NCBI GenBank assembly: GCA_041398225.1 | Contig: JAWKVD010000012.1 | Span: 45,887-109,886, forward strand | Origin: JAWKVD01 sp041398225 | Lineage (GTDB): Bacteria; Pseudomonadota; Alphaproteobacteria; Caulobacterales; Hyphomonadaceae | Direction: 5' to 3' | DNA: 64,000 nt | Part shown: piece after piece, positions 44,245-53,478 of the stretch | How the letters are laid out: each line of letters begins with the position of its first letter | Numbering within the stretch: position 1 is the stretch's first letter | Notes under the pieces: generated by a model | The model's database searches: none | Told to the model about the DNA's origin: nothing | What the model saw: only the letters and a program-made list of their open reading frames with translations | Made by a program: the position numbers and the translations under genes

Positions 44245-44437
44245 CGAATCGAATGCCGCGCCGGCGTGGCTTCTCTCGTTCGCATCGCGACGCAGTCGAC
44301 GCCTTCACAACCTGTGTCTTGAAATCCTCACTCGACAGGAAAATGATCGCGCCGGCGATCCGGAAATGTGCTGCCCGATCGTCGCCAACAAGCAGCGTTC
44401 CCAGCGCCTCGTCCGTCGTCGGCACGACAGGAAGCAT
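44225..44437 (-). CDS. Possible small hypothetical protein, 70 aa
   Basis: ATG at 44437 opens 70 codons antisense to the gap between the b561 fusion and the Sua5 gene, with only 20 bp of overlap with the former. The translation has a plausible beginning (MLPVVPTTDEALGTLLVGDD) and a hydrophobic centre (FRIAGAIIFLSSEDF), then a basic tail. No family is recognised and no ribosome binding site is evident. Offered as possible, not established. Confidence 0.3.
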   Translation of the reverse strand: MLPVVPTTDEALGTLLVGDDRAAHFRIAGAIIFLSSEDFKTQVVKASTASRCEREKPRRRGIRFATVGRP

Positions 44438-44443
44438 CAGACT

Positions 44444-45439
44444 ATGTCCGTCTCACCCCCTTCCGCTGAACGAGGCAAACCGGCGCCGATCATCGGCGTC
44501 AGCGAAGCGGACCTGAACCGCGCCGCGGAGGTCATCGCGCGCGGCGGGCTCGTCGCGATTCCCACGGAGACGGTCTACGGCCTCGCCGCCGACGCGACGA
44601 ACGACCGAGCTGTGGCGCGGATCTTCGAAGCCAAGGGACGGCCCTCTTTCAACCCGCTGATCGCGCATGTCGACAGCGTCGAGATGGCCTCTCAATTGGC
44701 TATCGTCAGCGATGTCGCGCGCCGCCTGATGGATCAATTCTGGCCGGGCCCGCTGACGTTGGTTCTACCCCGGCGCACGGACTCTCCCATCGGGACGCGC
44801 GCTTCCGCCAGTCTCGATACGATCGCGGTTCGACACCCGAAAAGTCCAGCAGCTATCGGTATTATTTCCCGTATCGGTCGACCGTTGGCGGCTCCCTCGG
44901 CGAACCTCTCGGAGCAGGTTTCGCCCACACGCGCGGACCACGTGGCTGACGGTCTGGGTGACCGGATCGACCTAATTCTCGACGGCGGGCCATGCGAAGC
45001 GGGTGTGGAATCCACGATCGTGAAGGTGGATGAGACCGGCGTCACGCTGCTGCGTCCGGGCGCGCTTTCAAGACAGGACATCGAGGAAGTCGTAGGGCCA
45101 CTCTCGGCGCCGGGCGAGACCTCGGAGATCACCGCTCCAGGCATGATGAAGCGTCACTACGCACCGCGCGCCAAGCTGCGCCTCAACGCGACCGACGTGC
45201 ATCCGGGGGAAGCCTTCCTCGCATTCGGCCCTCCGCCAGAGGGCGTCGCAGCTACGCTCTCGCTGTCGACTGCGGGCGATCTCGAAGAAGCCGCGCACAA
45301 TCTCTTTGCGATGATGCGCACGCTCGACTCGACTCATGCAGCGATCGCGGTGGCGCCGATTCCGGACAAGGGGCTTGGCGAAGCAATCAACAACAGACTC
45401 ACAAGAGCTGCTGCACGTTTCACAAAGAATGGTGTATGA
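44444..45439 (+). CDS. sua5: L-threonylcarbamoyladenylate synthase (Sua5-type)
   Basis: Makes threonylcarbamoyl-AMP from threonine, bicarbonate and ATP, the first step of t6A tRNA modification. 331 residues: an N-terminal YrdC domain (IPTETVYGLAADATN, KGRPSFNPLIAHV, WPGPLTLVLP, APSANLSEQVSPT) plus the Sua5 C-terminal domain (APGMMKRHYAPRAKLRL), so it is the two-domain form and not the short TsaC. The start at 44444 gives the family-like N-terminus. Essential in most bacteria. Confidence 0.95.
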   Translation: MSVSPPSAERGKPAPIIGVSEADLNRAAEVIARGGLVAIPTETVYGLAADATNDRAVARIFEAKGRPSFNPLIAHVDSVEMASQLAIVSDVARRLMDQFWPGPLTLVLPRRTDSPIGTRASASLDTIAVRHPKSPAAIGIISRIGRPLAAPSANLSEQVSPTRADHVADGLGDRIDLILDGGPCEAGVESTIVKVDETGVTLLRPGALSRQDIEEVVGPLSAPGETSEITAPGMMKRHYAPRAKLRLNATDVHPGEAFLAFGPPPEGVAATLSLSTAGDLEEAAHNLFAMMRTLDSTHAAIAVAPIPDKGLGEAINNRLTRAAARFTKNGV

Positions 45440-45441
45440 CA

Positions 45442-45497
45442 GATTCGTTGAGTCGGATTCCCATGTGGACCTCTCAACGCGAATTGGATGATGACTC
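45442..45497. promoter_or_regulatory. Cluster of four GANTC sites upstream of the basic small protein
   Basis: GATTC at 45442, GAGTC at 45450, GATTC at 45456 and GACTC at 45493 all fit the CcrM methylation site GANTC. Random expectation is about one per 256 bases. The cluster lies 39-94 bp before the ATG of the Lys/Ala-rich gene. In alphaproteobacteria such sites in promoters can make transcription methylation- and GcrA-dependent. The role here is inferred. Confidence 0.45.
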
Positions 45498-45535
45498 ATT
45501 CGAGCTTCATCTGAGGGACAACAAGGAGACCTAGA

Positions 45536-45652
45536 ATGGCTGTTGCCAAGAAGAAAGCTCCGGCGAAAAAAGCCGTGAAGAAGAAAACTGCCGCCAAGCC
45601 TGCCGCCGCCAAGAAAACGGCTGCGAAAAAGGCTCCGGCCAAGAAGAAGTAA
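45536..45652 (+). CDS. Tiny Lys/Ala-rich (histone H1-like) protein, 38 aa
   Basis: ATG at 45536 is preceded by a clear AAGGAG site, and the frame closes with TAA at 45652. The product has 16 Lys and 14 Ala among 38 residues, no acidic residue, and repeats of the AKK/PAKK type (KKAPAKK, TAAKKAPAKKK). Such tails occur in histone H1-like DNA- or RNA-binding proteins and at the C-termini of larger nucleoid proteins; here the whole gene is just the tail. It is expected to bind nucleic acid without a folded domain. Codons mix AAG and AAA, so it is not a simple tandem slippage product. Confidence 0.75.
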   Translation: MAVAKKKAPAKKAVKKKTAAKPAAAKKTAAKKAPAKKK

Positions 45653-46269
45653 GACGGAGATGATGCTCGGTCGTCGGCGACTCGCCGGCGCTTGGAGTGA
45701 CCCGCAGAGCTCAACGCCTGCTTCGCACCAAACACCCGAGCATCAGATCTGCAGCGTAGAATTCCTCGCGCCCATCCGGTCTCCGGGTGGGCGCGAGGCT
45801 ATGAAGAGCGTCGTCGAGTTGCGCTCCCACTCCGTTGCGGCGACCCGATCGCGGGCGGCGGCCGTCGGCGTCACGACTCGCCCCCCTGTTTCAAACGCCG
45901 CCGACAAGGCTGCGGCAGACTCGTCGAAGCGCCGATCCGCAAGGTCGTTTGAAGCGATCCGCCCTCCCAGCAGCGCCTTGCGGCACGCCCCCTTCTGAAC
46001 CAGAAACATTGCGCGCGAGTCAGGTTGACGCTGATCGGCCGCATCGGAGCGCGGATCCGGGGGCCAACCAGGCGCCGCATCGACAGGCAAAACGGCGCAA
46101 GAAGCATCGCCACTGCCCCCAATGCGCGAACTTTCCAGACGGCCACGTCGACCATCAGCTGAATCGGGGCGCGCAACCCTGCATCTAGCCGTAGTAGGAT
46201 TGTGGACAACTCTGCGGACGGCTAACCTTCCGGCGGGGATCATGGGGCGATCGAGGGACGCGGGCGGTC
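45653..46269. other. 617-bp region with unassigned minus-strand frames
   Basis: No recognised gene. Two overlapping minus-strand frames (46243-45743, 166 codons; 46209-45871, 112 codons) are open. The second has a hydrophobic start (VRALGAVAMLLAPFCLSM). The downstream part of the first, from a Met near 46011 to 45743, has GC-rich third positions like coding DNA. The pattern would fit one exported protein broken by a frameshift near 46000, but no family supports it. No strong hairpin or promoter could be placed. Confidence 0.3.
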
Positions 46270-47286
46270 ATGGAAATCGTTGCAATAGTTCTTGTTGTCC
46301 TGCTGGCGATATTGTTCGCCTTCCTGATTTACCGTTCGGCCCGGACCTACGACGCCGGGTCGCACGCGACCTTCATCACGACCAAGGATGGCGAGTTCTA
46401 CGGCGCGCTACGCTCCCCCATCACTCTTTGGAACCCATCCATCAAGGTCCTGAAGGACAGACACGCGCCTGACATCACCTTCATCACGCAGGACGCGGGC
46501 GGTCAGGAGTATTTCGAGAAGTCGCTGGTGAACCGCCGCACGGGAGAGATTTCCCTACGGGTCAACACCTGCACGCCCCGCCCCTTCATCTCCCGGACCA
46601 TTGAGAACCGCCAGCTCCTCATCAACGCGCGGGTGACATTCCAGCTCGACGTCGACCGCATTCAGGTCCCGACCCAGATGCAGGCGTTCGGCGCAACCTT
46701 CGGCGCCCGGATCGTAAACCTGTTTGACAACGCGATCGGCGAATACTCCAACGAACAGGTACGGGCGAACCAAAGCGCCATTGAGGAAAAGGTTCTGCGC
46801 CAGTTGCAGGACGTTGAGTTCCCCAGCGACCCGGCGCATCCGCCCGGCATGCCTCTTGGCGTGCGTGTGTACGAAGCCACCTTCTCGTACGAACCCGTTT
46901 CGGCCTCTGGCGTTACCGGCGACGTCTCACACATCGCCAAGGGCGCACTTGCACTGACCCATGACGATATCGATGACCTCCTCGATACTCTCAAAGAGAC
47001 CAAGCCTGAGGTGGTCGAAACCCTCAAGTTCATGATGGAGCTGCAAACCCGGCAGAACATTGTGGAGTTGCTATGCAAGTCCGGCGGTCTCGTCGCGTTT
47101 ACCGCGCAAGAGCTTGGCCTGTCCGAGCGCCCGCTCGACCGCAAGATCAGCGGCATAAACCGCATGGCGCCTGTCGCCGCTGAACCGATTCCCTCGAGCG
47201 CCCCAATGACGGCCCCTGAGGCGGAAGCGGTGCCGACGGACCCAGCAACGGCCTACTACAGCCTTGGCGCGCCTAAGCGACATTAG
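46270..47286 (+). CDS. SPFH/Band 7-like membrane protein
   Basis: 338 residues with one N-terminal membrane helix (IVAIVLVVLLAILFAFLIY) and a cytoplasmic or periplasmic SPFH-like part: RPFISRTIENRQLLINARVTFQLD, then AIGEYSNEQVRANQSAIEEKVLRQLQD, then GVRVYEATFSYEPV. SPFH proteins oligomerise in membrane microdomains and often act with proteases. A helical region and a Pro/Ala-rich tail end the protein. It lacks a partner NfeD or protease gene nearby. Convergent with the FAD dehydrogenase gene. Confidence 0.75.
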   Translation: MEIVAIVLVVLLAILFAFLIYRSARTYDAGSHATFITTKDGEFYGALRSPITLWNPSIKVLKDRHAPDITFITQDAGGQEYFEKSLVNRRTGEISLRVNTCTPRPFISRTIENRQLLINARVTFQLDVDRIQVPTQMQAFGATFGARIVNLFDNAIGEYSNEQVRANQSAIEEKVLRQLQDVEFPSDPAHPPGMPLGVRVYEATFSYEPVSASGVTGDVSHIAKGALALTHDDIDDLLDTLKETKPEVVETLKFMMELQTRQNIVELLCKSGGLVAFTAQELGLSERPLDRKISGINRMAPVAAEPIPSSAPMTAPEAEAVPTDPATAYYSLGAPKRH

Positions 47287-47327
47287 CCCTACCCAAGTTC
47301 GCGCAAGCTGTCGTCTCGCCGGCAGTC

Positions 47328-48767
47328 TTAGTCGTCCGACCTGAGAACACGGCCGGGGTTCATCCTCCCGTCGGGATCCAGCGCGTGCTTGACCATCCGC
47401 ATCAGATCCATTTCCACCTCGGACTTGCGCTGCGGAAGTTCGTCTCGTTTCAGACGTCCGATGCCGTGCTCCGCTGAGATCGAGCCCTCCAGACTCACCA
47501 CGTATTCGTGGATAGCGGAGGTTACCTGCCGGCCCTCGCTCTCTAGCCATGCGTCGCCCTCGCCTGGGGGGGGCGTCACGTTGAAATGAATATTGCCATC
47601 GCCGACGTGACCGAACGCAATCAGTTCCGAACCGGGGGCGACCTGCCGCACCAACGCCGCTCCCTCGTCGAGGAAACGGGCGATGCGCGAAACCGGGACC
47701 GAGACGTCGTGCTTCAGCGCCTTGCCGTGAACCCGTTCGGCGACCGGAACGCTCTCGCGCAACTTCCAGAGCAGCGCCGACTGAGCATCGCTTTCAGCGA
47801 TAACGGCGTCCTCCACCATTCCTTCCTCAAAGGCCGCGGCCAGAAGTCCTTCCATCATGTCGCGCACGCCTTCGCGTCGCGCCAAGGAAACTTCGAGCAG
47901 CACGCGCCAAGGCGCGGCGCCCGGCAAGGGATCGCGTGTATCGGGAATGTGTTTCAGCACCAGATCCAGCCCGAAAGCCGGGATAATCTCGAAACCGGTC
48001 ACTTGGCCGCCCGTGTATTCCTTGGCAAGCGCCAGCAGTTTCACCGCATCCTCCGGCGAGCGGATATTCGCCCAGGCAGTCGCTTTTGCCGCGGGACGCG
48101 GGAACAGTTTCAACGTCGCCGCGGTCACGATCCCCAGAGTCCCCTCGCCGCCGATGAAGAGCTGCTTGAGATCGTAACCGGTGTTGTCTTTGCGCAGCGC
48201 GCGCAACCCGTTCCAGATCCGCCCGTCTGGGAGAACGACCTCCAAGCCGAGCACGAGATCACGCATCATGCCATATCGCAGAACGCCAACTCCGCCGGCG
48301 TTGGTTGAAATCAGACCGCCAATCGTGGCGACTCCCTCCGATCCCAAAGAAAGCGGAAACAGGCGGCCTGCCTCTTCCGCGACCCGTTGAGCATCCGCGA
48401 GGATTACGCCGGCCTCCAAAGTCATCGCATCATTGAGCGGATCGATCTCTCGCACCCGATTCATGCGCCGCAGAGATATCAACACCTCGCCGTGCGGGAC
48501 GCCGCCGTTGACCAATCCCGTATTGCCGCCTTGCGGATTCACGGCGACACCGTGCTTTGCACATATGCGGACGGCCTCGGCGACCTCAGCGGTAGAGGCA
48601 GGTTTCACAAGAACCGGCGTCGTACCCGTCCACCGCCCACGCCAGTCTTCCACGAGCGGGGCGATCTCCGCGGAGTCAGTGCTTACGGACTTCGAGCCCA
48701 AAACGCCCTGAAGATCTGCGACAAGAGCGGTTACATCTATACTGTCCGTGGCGGCTTCATCGGGCAA
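47328..48767 (-). CDS. FAD-linked D-2-hydroxyacid dehydrogenase (GlcD/D2HGDH-like)
   Basis: 479-residue flavoprotein of the VAO/PCMH group. The PP-loop reads NPQGGNTGLVNGGVPHGEV, followed by SLGSEGVATIGGLISTNAGG. The C-terminal domain carries FGHVGDGNIHFNVTPP (metal/substrate site), SISAEHGIGRLKRDEL and ALDPDGRMNPGRVL. This set fits D-2-hydroxyglutarate or D-lactate dehydrogenases rather than GlcE/GlcF complexes, whose other subunits are absent. The electron acceptor is unknown. ATG at 48767. Confidence 0.93.
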   Translation of the reverse strand: MPDEAATDSIDVTALVADLQGVLGSKSVSTDSAEIAPLVEDWRGRWTGTTPVLVKPASTAEVAEAVRICAKHGVAVNPQGGNTGLVNGGVPHGEVLISLRRMNRVREIDPLNDAMTLEAGVILADAQRVAEEAGRLFPLSLGSEGVATIGGLISTNAGGVGVLRYGMMRDLVLGLEVVLPDGRIWNGLRALRKDNTGYDLKQLFIGGEGTLGIVTAATLKLFPRPAAKATAWANIRSPEDAVKLLALAKEYTGGQVTGFEIIPAFGLDLVLKHIPDTRDPLPGAAPWRVLLEVSLARREGVRDMMEGLLAAAFEEGMVEDAVIAESDAQSALLWKLRESVPVAERVHGKALKHDVSVPVSRIARFLDEGAALVRQVAPGSELIAFGHVGDGNIHFNVTPPPGEGDAWLESEGRQVTSAIHEYVVSLEGSISAEHGIGRLKRDELPQRKSEVEMDLMRMVKHALDPDGRMNPGRVLRSDD

Positions 48768-48791
48768 ACTTCGCTTCTCCCATTTGACCGC

Positions 48792-49253
48792 TCAACCTAT
48801 CAGATCGTCTCCAGCGGGACACCTCTTGATCCCCGGGCGCACCGAGGTGGTGACGAACACCGATCCCGTATCGTCACTATCGAACCCTCTGGCGCCGTTG
48901 AAGATGAAGCCCCCGGACGTACGCTTCACCGTAAAGCAGGACTCGCTCGTGAAATCATCATCGTCATAGGAAAAACAGGCGAGCCCTCCGACGGTCACTC
49001 GCAGCTTGCCCTTTTGGGTCAAACCAGGCGTCTCATAGACTGTGTTGCCGGCCGGATCGATGCACTCACGCCATTCCATGCCAAAGGTTGGCGAAAGGCC
49101 ATGCATATCGACGCCGAACAGACCCGCCCGAGCTTCCTCGGCCGAAAGCGGCGTCCCCCCGTCGTTCGCGAGTTGGCCAAAGGCCGGAGCTACTCCGATG
49201 CCGGCGGAGAGAGCCGCAGCGAGAGCGAAAAGAAAAGAGAGAATTCGGTTCAT
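48792..49253 (-). CDS. Hypothetical exported protein, 153 aa
   Basis: Signal peptide MNRILSFLFALAAALSAGIG ends near APAFGQ, residues 21-26. The mature part has Cys residues in MEWRECIDPAGN, GGLACFSYDDDD, TSESCFTVKR and IKRCPAG, which could form two disulfides, with an acidic middle. No family recognised. ATG 49253 is supported by GAGGAG 9 bp upstream, and the longer frame to 49367 is not needed. 24 bp separate its stop from the start of the FAD dehydrogenase gene on the same strand, so they may be co-transcribed. Confidence 0.75.
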   Translation of the reverse strand: MNRILSFLFALAAALSAGIGVAPAFGQLANDGGTPLSAEEARAGLFGVDMHGLSPTFGMEWRECIDPAGNTVYETPGLTQKGKLRVTVGGLACFSYDDDDFTSESCFTVKRTSGGFIFNGARGFDSDDTGSVFVTTSVRPGIKRCPAGDDLIG

Positions 49254-49444
49254 CACGACCACTCCTCGGCCTCTTTTCTCACGAGCTTGCCTGCCCGCGA
49301 AGCACGGATCGCACATACATCCACGTCTCCGAAGCCGATTATTCCCTTCCAGGGCGTGGCGGGACACGTCCAGGTCGAACGGCTCGCCTTGACGTCACGA
49401 TCCTGGGGCGGTCCAACACGACCAAGAAAAGACAGGAGAACCCG

Positions 49445-50218
49445 ATGGCCTACCAACCTTTCGATCTCAGCGGAAAAGTCGCTCTCATCACGGGCGGCAA
49501 TCGGGGTATCGGCTTCGGCATGGCGCAAGCGCTCGTGCAAGCCGGCGCCAAGGTGGCGATCTGGGGATCGAATGACGCCAACAATGCAGCGGCCGTCGAA
49601 AAGCTCGGAGCCAATGCCAAGGCCTGGAAGGTCAACGTCGCGAACGAGACTGAAGTTGCGCAGGCGATGAACGATGTGGTCGCGACAATGGGGCGGGTGG
49701 ACTCCGTGTTCGCCAATGCGGGCATTGGCGGAGGCGCGCCGTCTTTCGCTGAATTTCCTACCGAAACCTATCGTCGCGTTCTCTCCGTGAATCTCGACGG
49801 CGTGTTCTTCACCATGCGCGAGGCTTGCAAGCATATGGTCGAACGCGCCCGCAACGGCGACCCCGGCGGGTCGCTTGCCGGAGTCGCCTTCCTGGCTGCG
49901 ATCGAGGGTGCAGCCAAGAACGAGGCGTACGCCGCAACCAAGGGCGCCGTGATCTCCATGATGAAGTCCATCGCGGTCGAACACGCACGCTTCGGCGTAC
50001 GGGCCAACTCCATCCTTCCCGGCTGGATCGCGACGGACATGACGCAGGGCGCCCAGGATAGCCAGGCGTTCGCCGACAAGGTCATCCCGCGCGTGCCGAT
50101 GCGGCGCTGGGGCGACCCCGCGGATTTCGGAGGGGTCGCCGTCTATCTGACCTCGAACGCGTCAACCTACCATTCCGGCGACAGCTTCGTGATCGACGGC
50201 GGATATTCCATCTTCTAA
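49445..50218 (+). CDS. SDR-family oxidoreductase lacking the catalytic serine
   Basis: 257 residues with Rossmann loop TGGNRGIGFGM, the NAG motif (VFANAGIGG), the Tyr-Lys pair in EAYAATKG and the C-terminal DGGYSIF. The catalytic Ser that normally lies 13 residues before the Tyr is Phe here (GVAFLAAIEG, codon TTC at 49889-49891). TCC would restore Ser. ATG at 49445 has AGGAG 6 bp upstream. Divergent from the hypothetical exported protein gene. It may be a non-enzymatic or altered SDR; a one-base sequencing error would also explain it. Confidence 0.88.
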   Translation: MAYQPFDLSGKVALITGGNRGIGFGMAQALVQAGAKVAIWGSNDANNAAAVEKLGANAKAWKVNVANETEVAQAMNDVVATMGRVDSVFANAGIGGGAPSFAEFPTETYRRVLSVNLDGVFFTMREACKHMVERARNGDPGGSLAGVAFLAAIEGAAKNEAYAATKGAVISMMKSIAVEHARFGVRANSILPGWIATDMTQGAQDSQAFADKVIPRVPMRRWGDPADFGGVAVYLTSNASTYHSGDSFVIDGGYSIF

Positions 50219-50353
50219 GACGCGCTGCGCCTGAGTTGTCGCGGCTGGGCTGCGACCAGAAATTTATCGTCAGACGATAAGAATGCTGGTCTCCGCGCCC
50301 CGCGCTTGCTAGGTCTTCCTGCAGGAAGGTCCCAGCAACGCCGGAGCCGTATC

Positions 50354-53248
50354 ATGCGTTTCAGACAACTCGCCGTTCTCGCCGCCTTGGGCGCGAGTCT
50401 CACGCTCGGCGCCTGCGGCACGCAATCTGGCGGCGCCGAGCTGGCGGCCTGCACGCCCCCTGAGACGCCCTATCATCCCTCAGCGCCTGCATCCGACGGC
50501 CTGTCAGTTCCGCCGCTGCAGTTCACCTGCAAGCAGCTCCCTAACGGACTTCGCATCTACGCCATGCCGGACAAAGACACCGCCAGCGTGTCGGTGCAGG
50601 TCTGGTATAAGGTCGGCTCAAAGGACGACCCGCCGGGACGTTCGGGGTTCGCGCATCTGTTCGAACATTTGATGTTCAAATCCACCACCAACATGCCCCC
50701 GGAGACGATGGACCGTCTTACGGAGGACGCCGGCGGCTTCAACAACGCCTCAACCTGGGATGATTTCACCAACTACTACGAAGTGGTTCCGGCCAATAAC
50801 CTCCAGCGCGTATTGTGGGCCGAAGCCGAACGCATGGGCTCGCTTGTCGTCGATGAAGCCAACTTCGTTCCCGAGCGAGAAGTGGTCAAAAACGAACTGC
50901 GGCAGAACTATCTCGGCTCGCCCTATGGCAGGCTGTTTCTGTATCTCACCCGCACCGCCTTCTCCGTTCATCCATATGGCCGCCCCGGTATCGGATCAGA
51001 AGAGCAGCTGGACGCCTCCTCAATCCAGGATGTTCGCGAGTTCCACGCCGCCTATTACCGACCGGACAACGCTGTTCTGGTTGTTTCGGGCAACTTCAAT
51101 CAAACCCAGCTCGACAAATGGGTCAGCCAGTACTTTGGCCCTATCAAGACGCCTGACCGGTCGATCCCGCGCGTAGCGGTGCGGGAGCCCGCCCGTACCC
51201 AAGCGGAAGATTTCATTGTCTATGAGCCAAACGTGCCGCTGCCCGCCGTCGCGGTGACGTGGCCGGCGCCCGCCGCCGACGACCCGGATATCGCCGCCTG
51301 GATGGTGCTCGACGCCATTCTAACCGAGGGGCAGTCCTCGCGCCTTTACCAATCGCTGGTCTACGATCAACGAATCGCAGCGCAGGTCTTTTCCAGCTTT
51401 GAAGTGCGCGAACAGCCCGGCAGCTACTCGCTGATTGCGATCCTGTCAGACGGCCAGTCGCCACAGGATGGCGTCGCCGCGCTCAAGGCCGAGATCGAGA
51501 AGGTGCGTTCGGGCCTACCGACCGCAGCGGAGATCGATGAGGCGAAGACGGAGTTGATGGTCGAGACCATCAGCAATCGCGAAACGGCGGACGGTCGCGC
51601 AGACGAACTTGCCCGGTCGGTTATTCTCTTTGGCGATCCGGGCGCGTCCGACAAACTGCTCGCCAAACTGCAAGCGGTGACGCCCGAAGACGTGCAGAAA
51701 ATCGCCGCCCGTATCATGGACGACGACCAGTCGGTCACGCTGAGATACCTGCCGGAATCGATGCAGAACGGCGCGAGTGAAGACGAGATAGAAGATGCGC
51801 CGACCATTCAGGCGACGGCGATCTCGATACCGACTGATCAAATTCCCGTCTATTCGCTCGCGCCGGAAGCGACACGAATACAGCCTCCGGAAGCAGGGCC
51901 GGCGGTGAGCGCGGTCATTCCCGGTTCCGAGGAAAAGACCCTCGACAATGGCTTGCGTGTCGTTGTCGCCAGCCGCCCCGGCTTGCCGCTCGTCAGCGCC
52001 TCCTTGCGCATCTACGCCGGCGATGCGGTCGACCCCGCCGACAAATCTGGTCTCGCCAGCATGACCGCCGACTTGGCCACACGCGGCACCATGACCCGCT
52101 CGGCTTCGGATATTGCGCAACAGATCGAGAGTCTTGGAGCCCAACTCGGCGCGGGTTCCGGCGACGACGCGAGCAATGTTTCAATCTCATCGTTGTCGAG
52201 CAAGGCGTCAGAGGCGTTCGCGATTATGGCGGATGTGGTCATCAACCCCGCCTTCGCACAAGGGGAGTTGGATCGCGCCCGGTCTGAGCAACTCGACAAC
52301 CTCAAAGTGTCGATGCGCCAGCCACCTTCGGTCGCGTCCATGGTGATGACGCGCGTTCTGTACGGCGACGCTCCGTATGGCCAGATCGCGACCATGAGAT
52401 CGATTTCGGCGCTTGATCGCGCTTCGATCGTGAACTTCCATGATACGTGGTGGCGTCCGGACAATGCGGTTCTGGTGATAACTGGAAACGTCACCCCCGA
52501 CCAAGGTTTCGACCTGGCTGAAACCGCGTTTGGCGGATGGGTGAAACCCGGCGCCGCCGCGCCCGATACGCGGGCGCCTGACAAAGCCTCGGACCTGAGC
52601 CAAGCTCAGGTGACCGTGGTTGACATTCCCCAAATCGGCCAAGCGACTGTCACGGTCGGCTTACCCGGCCCTTCCCGTTCGGACGCCGATTACTTCCCGG
52701 TCCTGGTCGTCAACAATGTCTTGGGCGGCGGGTATTCAGCTCGCCTGAACTCTGAAATCCGGATCAAGCGCGGCCTGTCATACGGCGCGCGATCCGGTCT
52801 GCCTGCCCGGAAGGGACGCTCCACCCTTGTGGCGTCAGCCCAGACCGGCAATGACAACGTCGCGGAAGTGATAAGCCTGATACGCTCAGAGCTGTCACGA
52901 CTGGGCGCGGAGCCTATCCCCAACAACGAGATCGACGCCCGCAAGGCGGTGTTGATCGGTTCGTTCGGACGCAGCGTGGAAACCAACGCTGGCTTGGCGG
53001 GACAGTTGTCTGCTCTCGCCCAGTTCAGCATCCCGCTGGACAAGCTGGCAAACTATTCATCCGACATTGGCTCGGTGACGCCGGAACAGGCTATGGAAGC
53101 GGCAAGGGCCTGGTTTGATCCGTCAAAGGCTCTCGTGGTCGCGGTCGGCGACGCCGGCACATTCTGGGTGGACGTCACCAAGTCCGATGACGACGTTCGT
53201 CGCATCGAAATCGACAAGCTGAACCTCGACAGCGCCAAGCTGGAGTAG
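50354..53248 (+). CDS. M16-family zinc metalloprotease, two-module lipoprotein
   Basis: 964 residues with a lipoprotein signal (lipobox LGAC, Cys21). The first M16 module holds the inverted zinc motif HLFEH (His101, Glu104, His105) and the downstream Glu in REVVKNELRQN. The second module (about 530-950; LDNGLRVVVASRPGLPLVSA) has no HxxEH and is the non-catalytic half, including the family loop GGGYSARLNSEIRIKRGLSYG. Such proteins clamp and degrade peptides; here anchored to the outer or inner membrane facing the periplasm. Monocistronic. Confidence 0.93.
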   Translation: MRFRQLAVLAALGASLTLGACGTQSGGAELAACTPPETPYHPSAPASDGLSVPPLQFTCKQLPNGLRIYAMPDKDTASVSVQVWYKVGSKDDPPGRSGFAHLFEHLMFKSTTNMPPETMDRLTEDAGGFNNASTWDDFTNYYEVVPANNLQRVLWAEAERMGSLVVDEANFVPEREVVKNELRQNYLGSPYGRLFLYLTRTAFSVHPYGRPGIGSEEQLDASSIQDVREFHAAYYRPDNAVLVVSGNFNQTQLDKWVSQYFGPIKTPDRSIPRVAVREPARTQAEDFIVYEPNVPLPAVAVTWPAPAADDPDIAAWMVLDAILTEGQSSRLYQSLVYDQRIAAQVFSSFEVREQPGSYSLIAILSDGQSPQDGVAALKAEIEKVRSGLPTAAEIDEAKTELMVETISNRETADGRADELARSVILFGDPGASDKLLAKLQAVTPEDVQKIAARIMDDDQSVTLRYLPESMQNGASEDEIEDAPTIQATAISIPTDQIPVYSLAPEATRIQPPEAGPAVSAVIPGSEEKTLDNGLRVVVASRPGLPLVSASLRIYAGDAVDPADKSGLASMTADLATRGTMTRSASDIAQQIESLGAQLGAGSGDDASNVSISSLSSKASEAFAIMADVVINPAFAQGELDRARSEQLDNLKVSMRQPPSVASMVMTRVLYGDAPYGQIATMRSISALDRASIVNFHDTWWRPDNAVLVITGNVTPDQGFDLAETAFGGWVKPGAAAPDTRAPDKASDLSQAQVTVVDIPQIGQATVTVGLPGPSRSDADYFPVLVVNNVLGGGYSARLNSEIRIKRGLSYGARSGLPARKGRSTLVASAQTGNDNVAEVISLIRSELSRLGAEPIPNNEIDARKAVLIGSFGRSVETNAGLAGQLSALAQFSIPLDKLANYSSDIGSVTPEQAMEAARAWFDPSKALVVAVGDAGTFWVDVTKSDDDVRRIEIDKLNLDSAKLE

Positions 53249-53478
53249 ACGCGCATCAAGATTTCATTGTCCGCGAGCCCGACCAACTCGGACGCGGGAC
53301 GTGCGCAGCTTTCCGACGTGGTCGTCAGGTAGGTCTTCCCTTGGGTCAAACCCAAGTCGACGGGGCGTCGCAAAATCTAATGAGCGCGATCGTTCCCACG
53401 GCGCTTTAAGTCGCGCTGCACATGAGACAGAGTTGCGCGACTGGACCGGTCACGAGAACCGGCGATCAGGGGGCCGAC
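53249..53478. other. Intergenic spacer before the Gfo/Idh/MocA gene
   Basis: About 230 bp without a supported gene. No clear terminator after the protease gene and no convincing promoter boxes could be placed; a GTCAAACCCAAG segment near 53345 is unremarkable. Confidence 0.4.
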
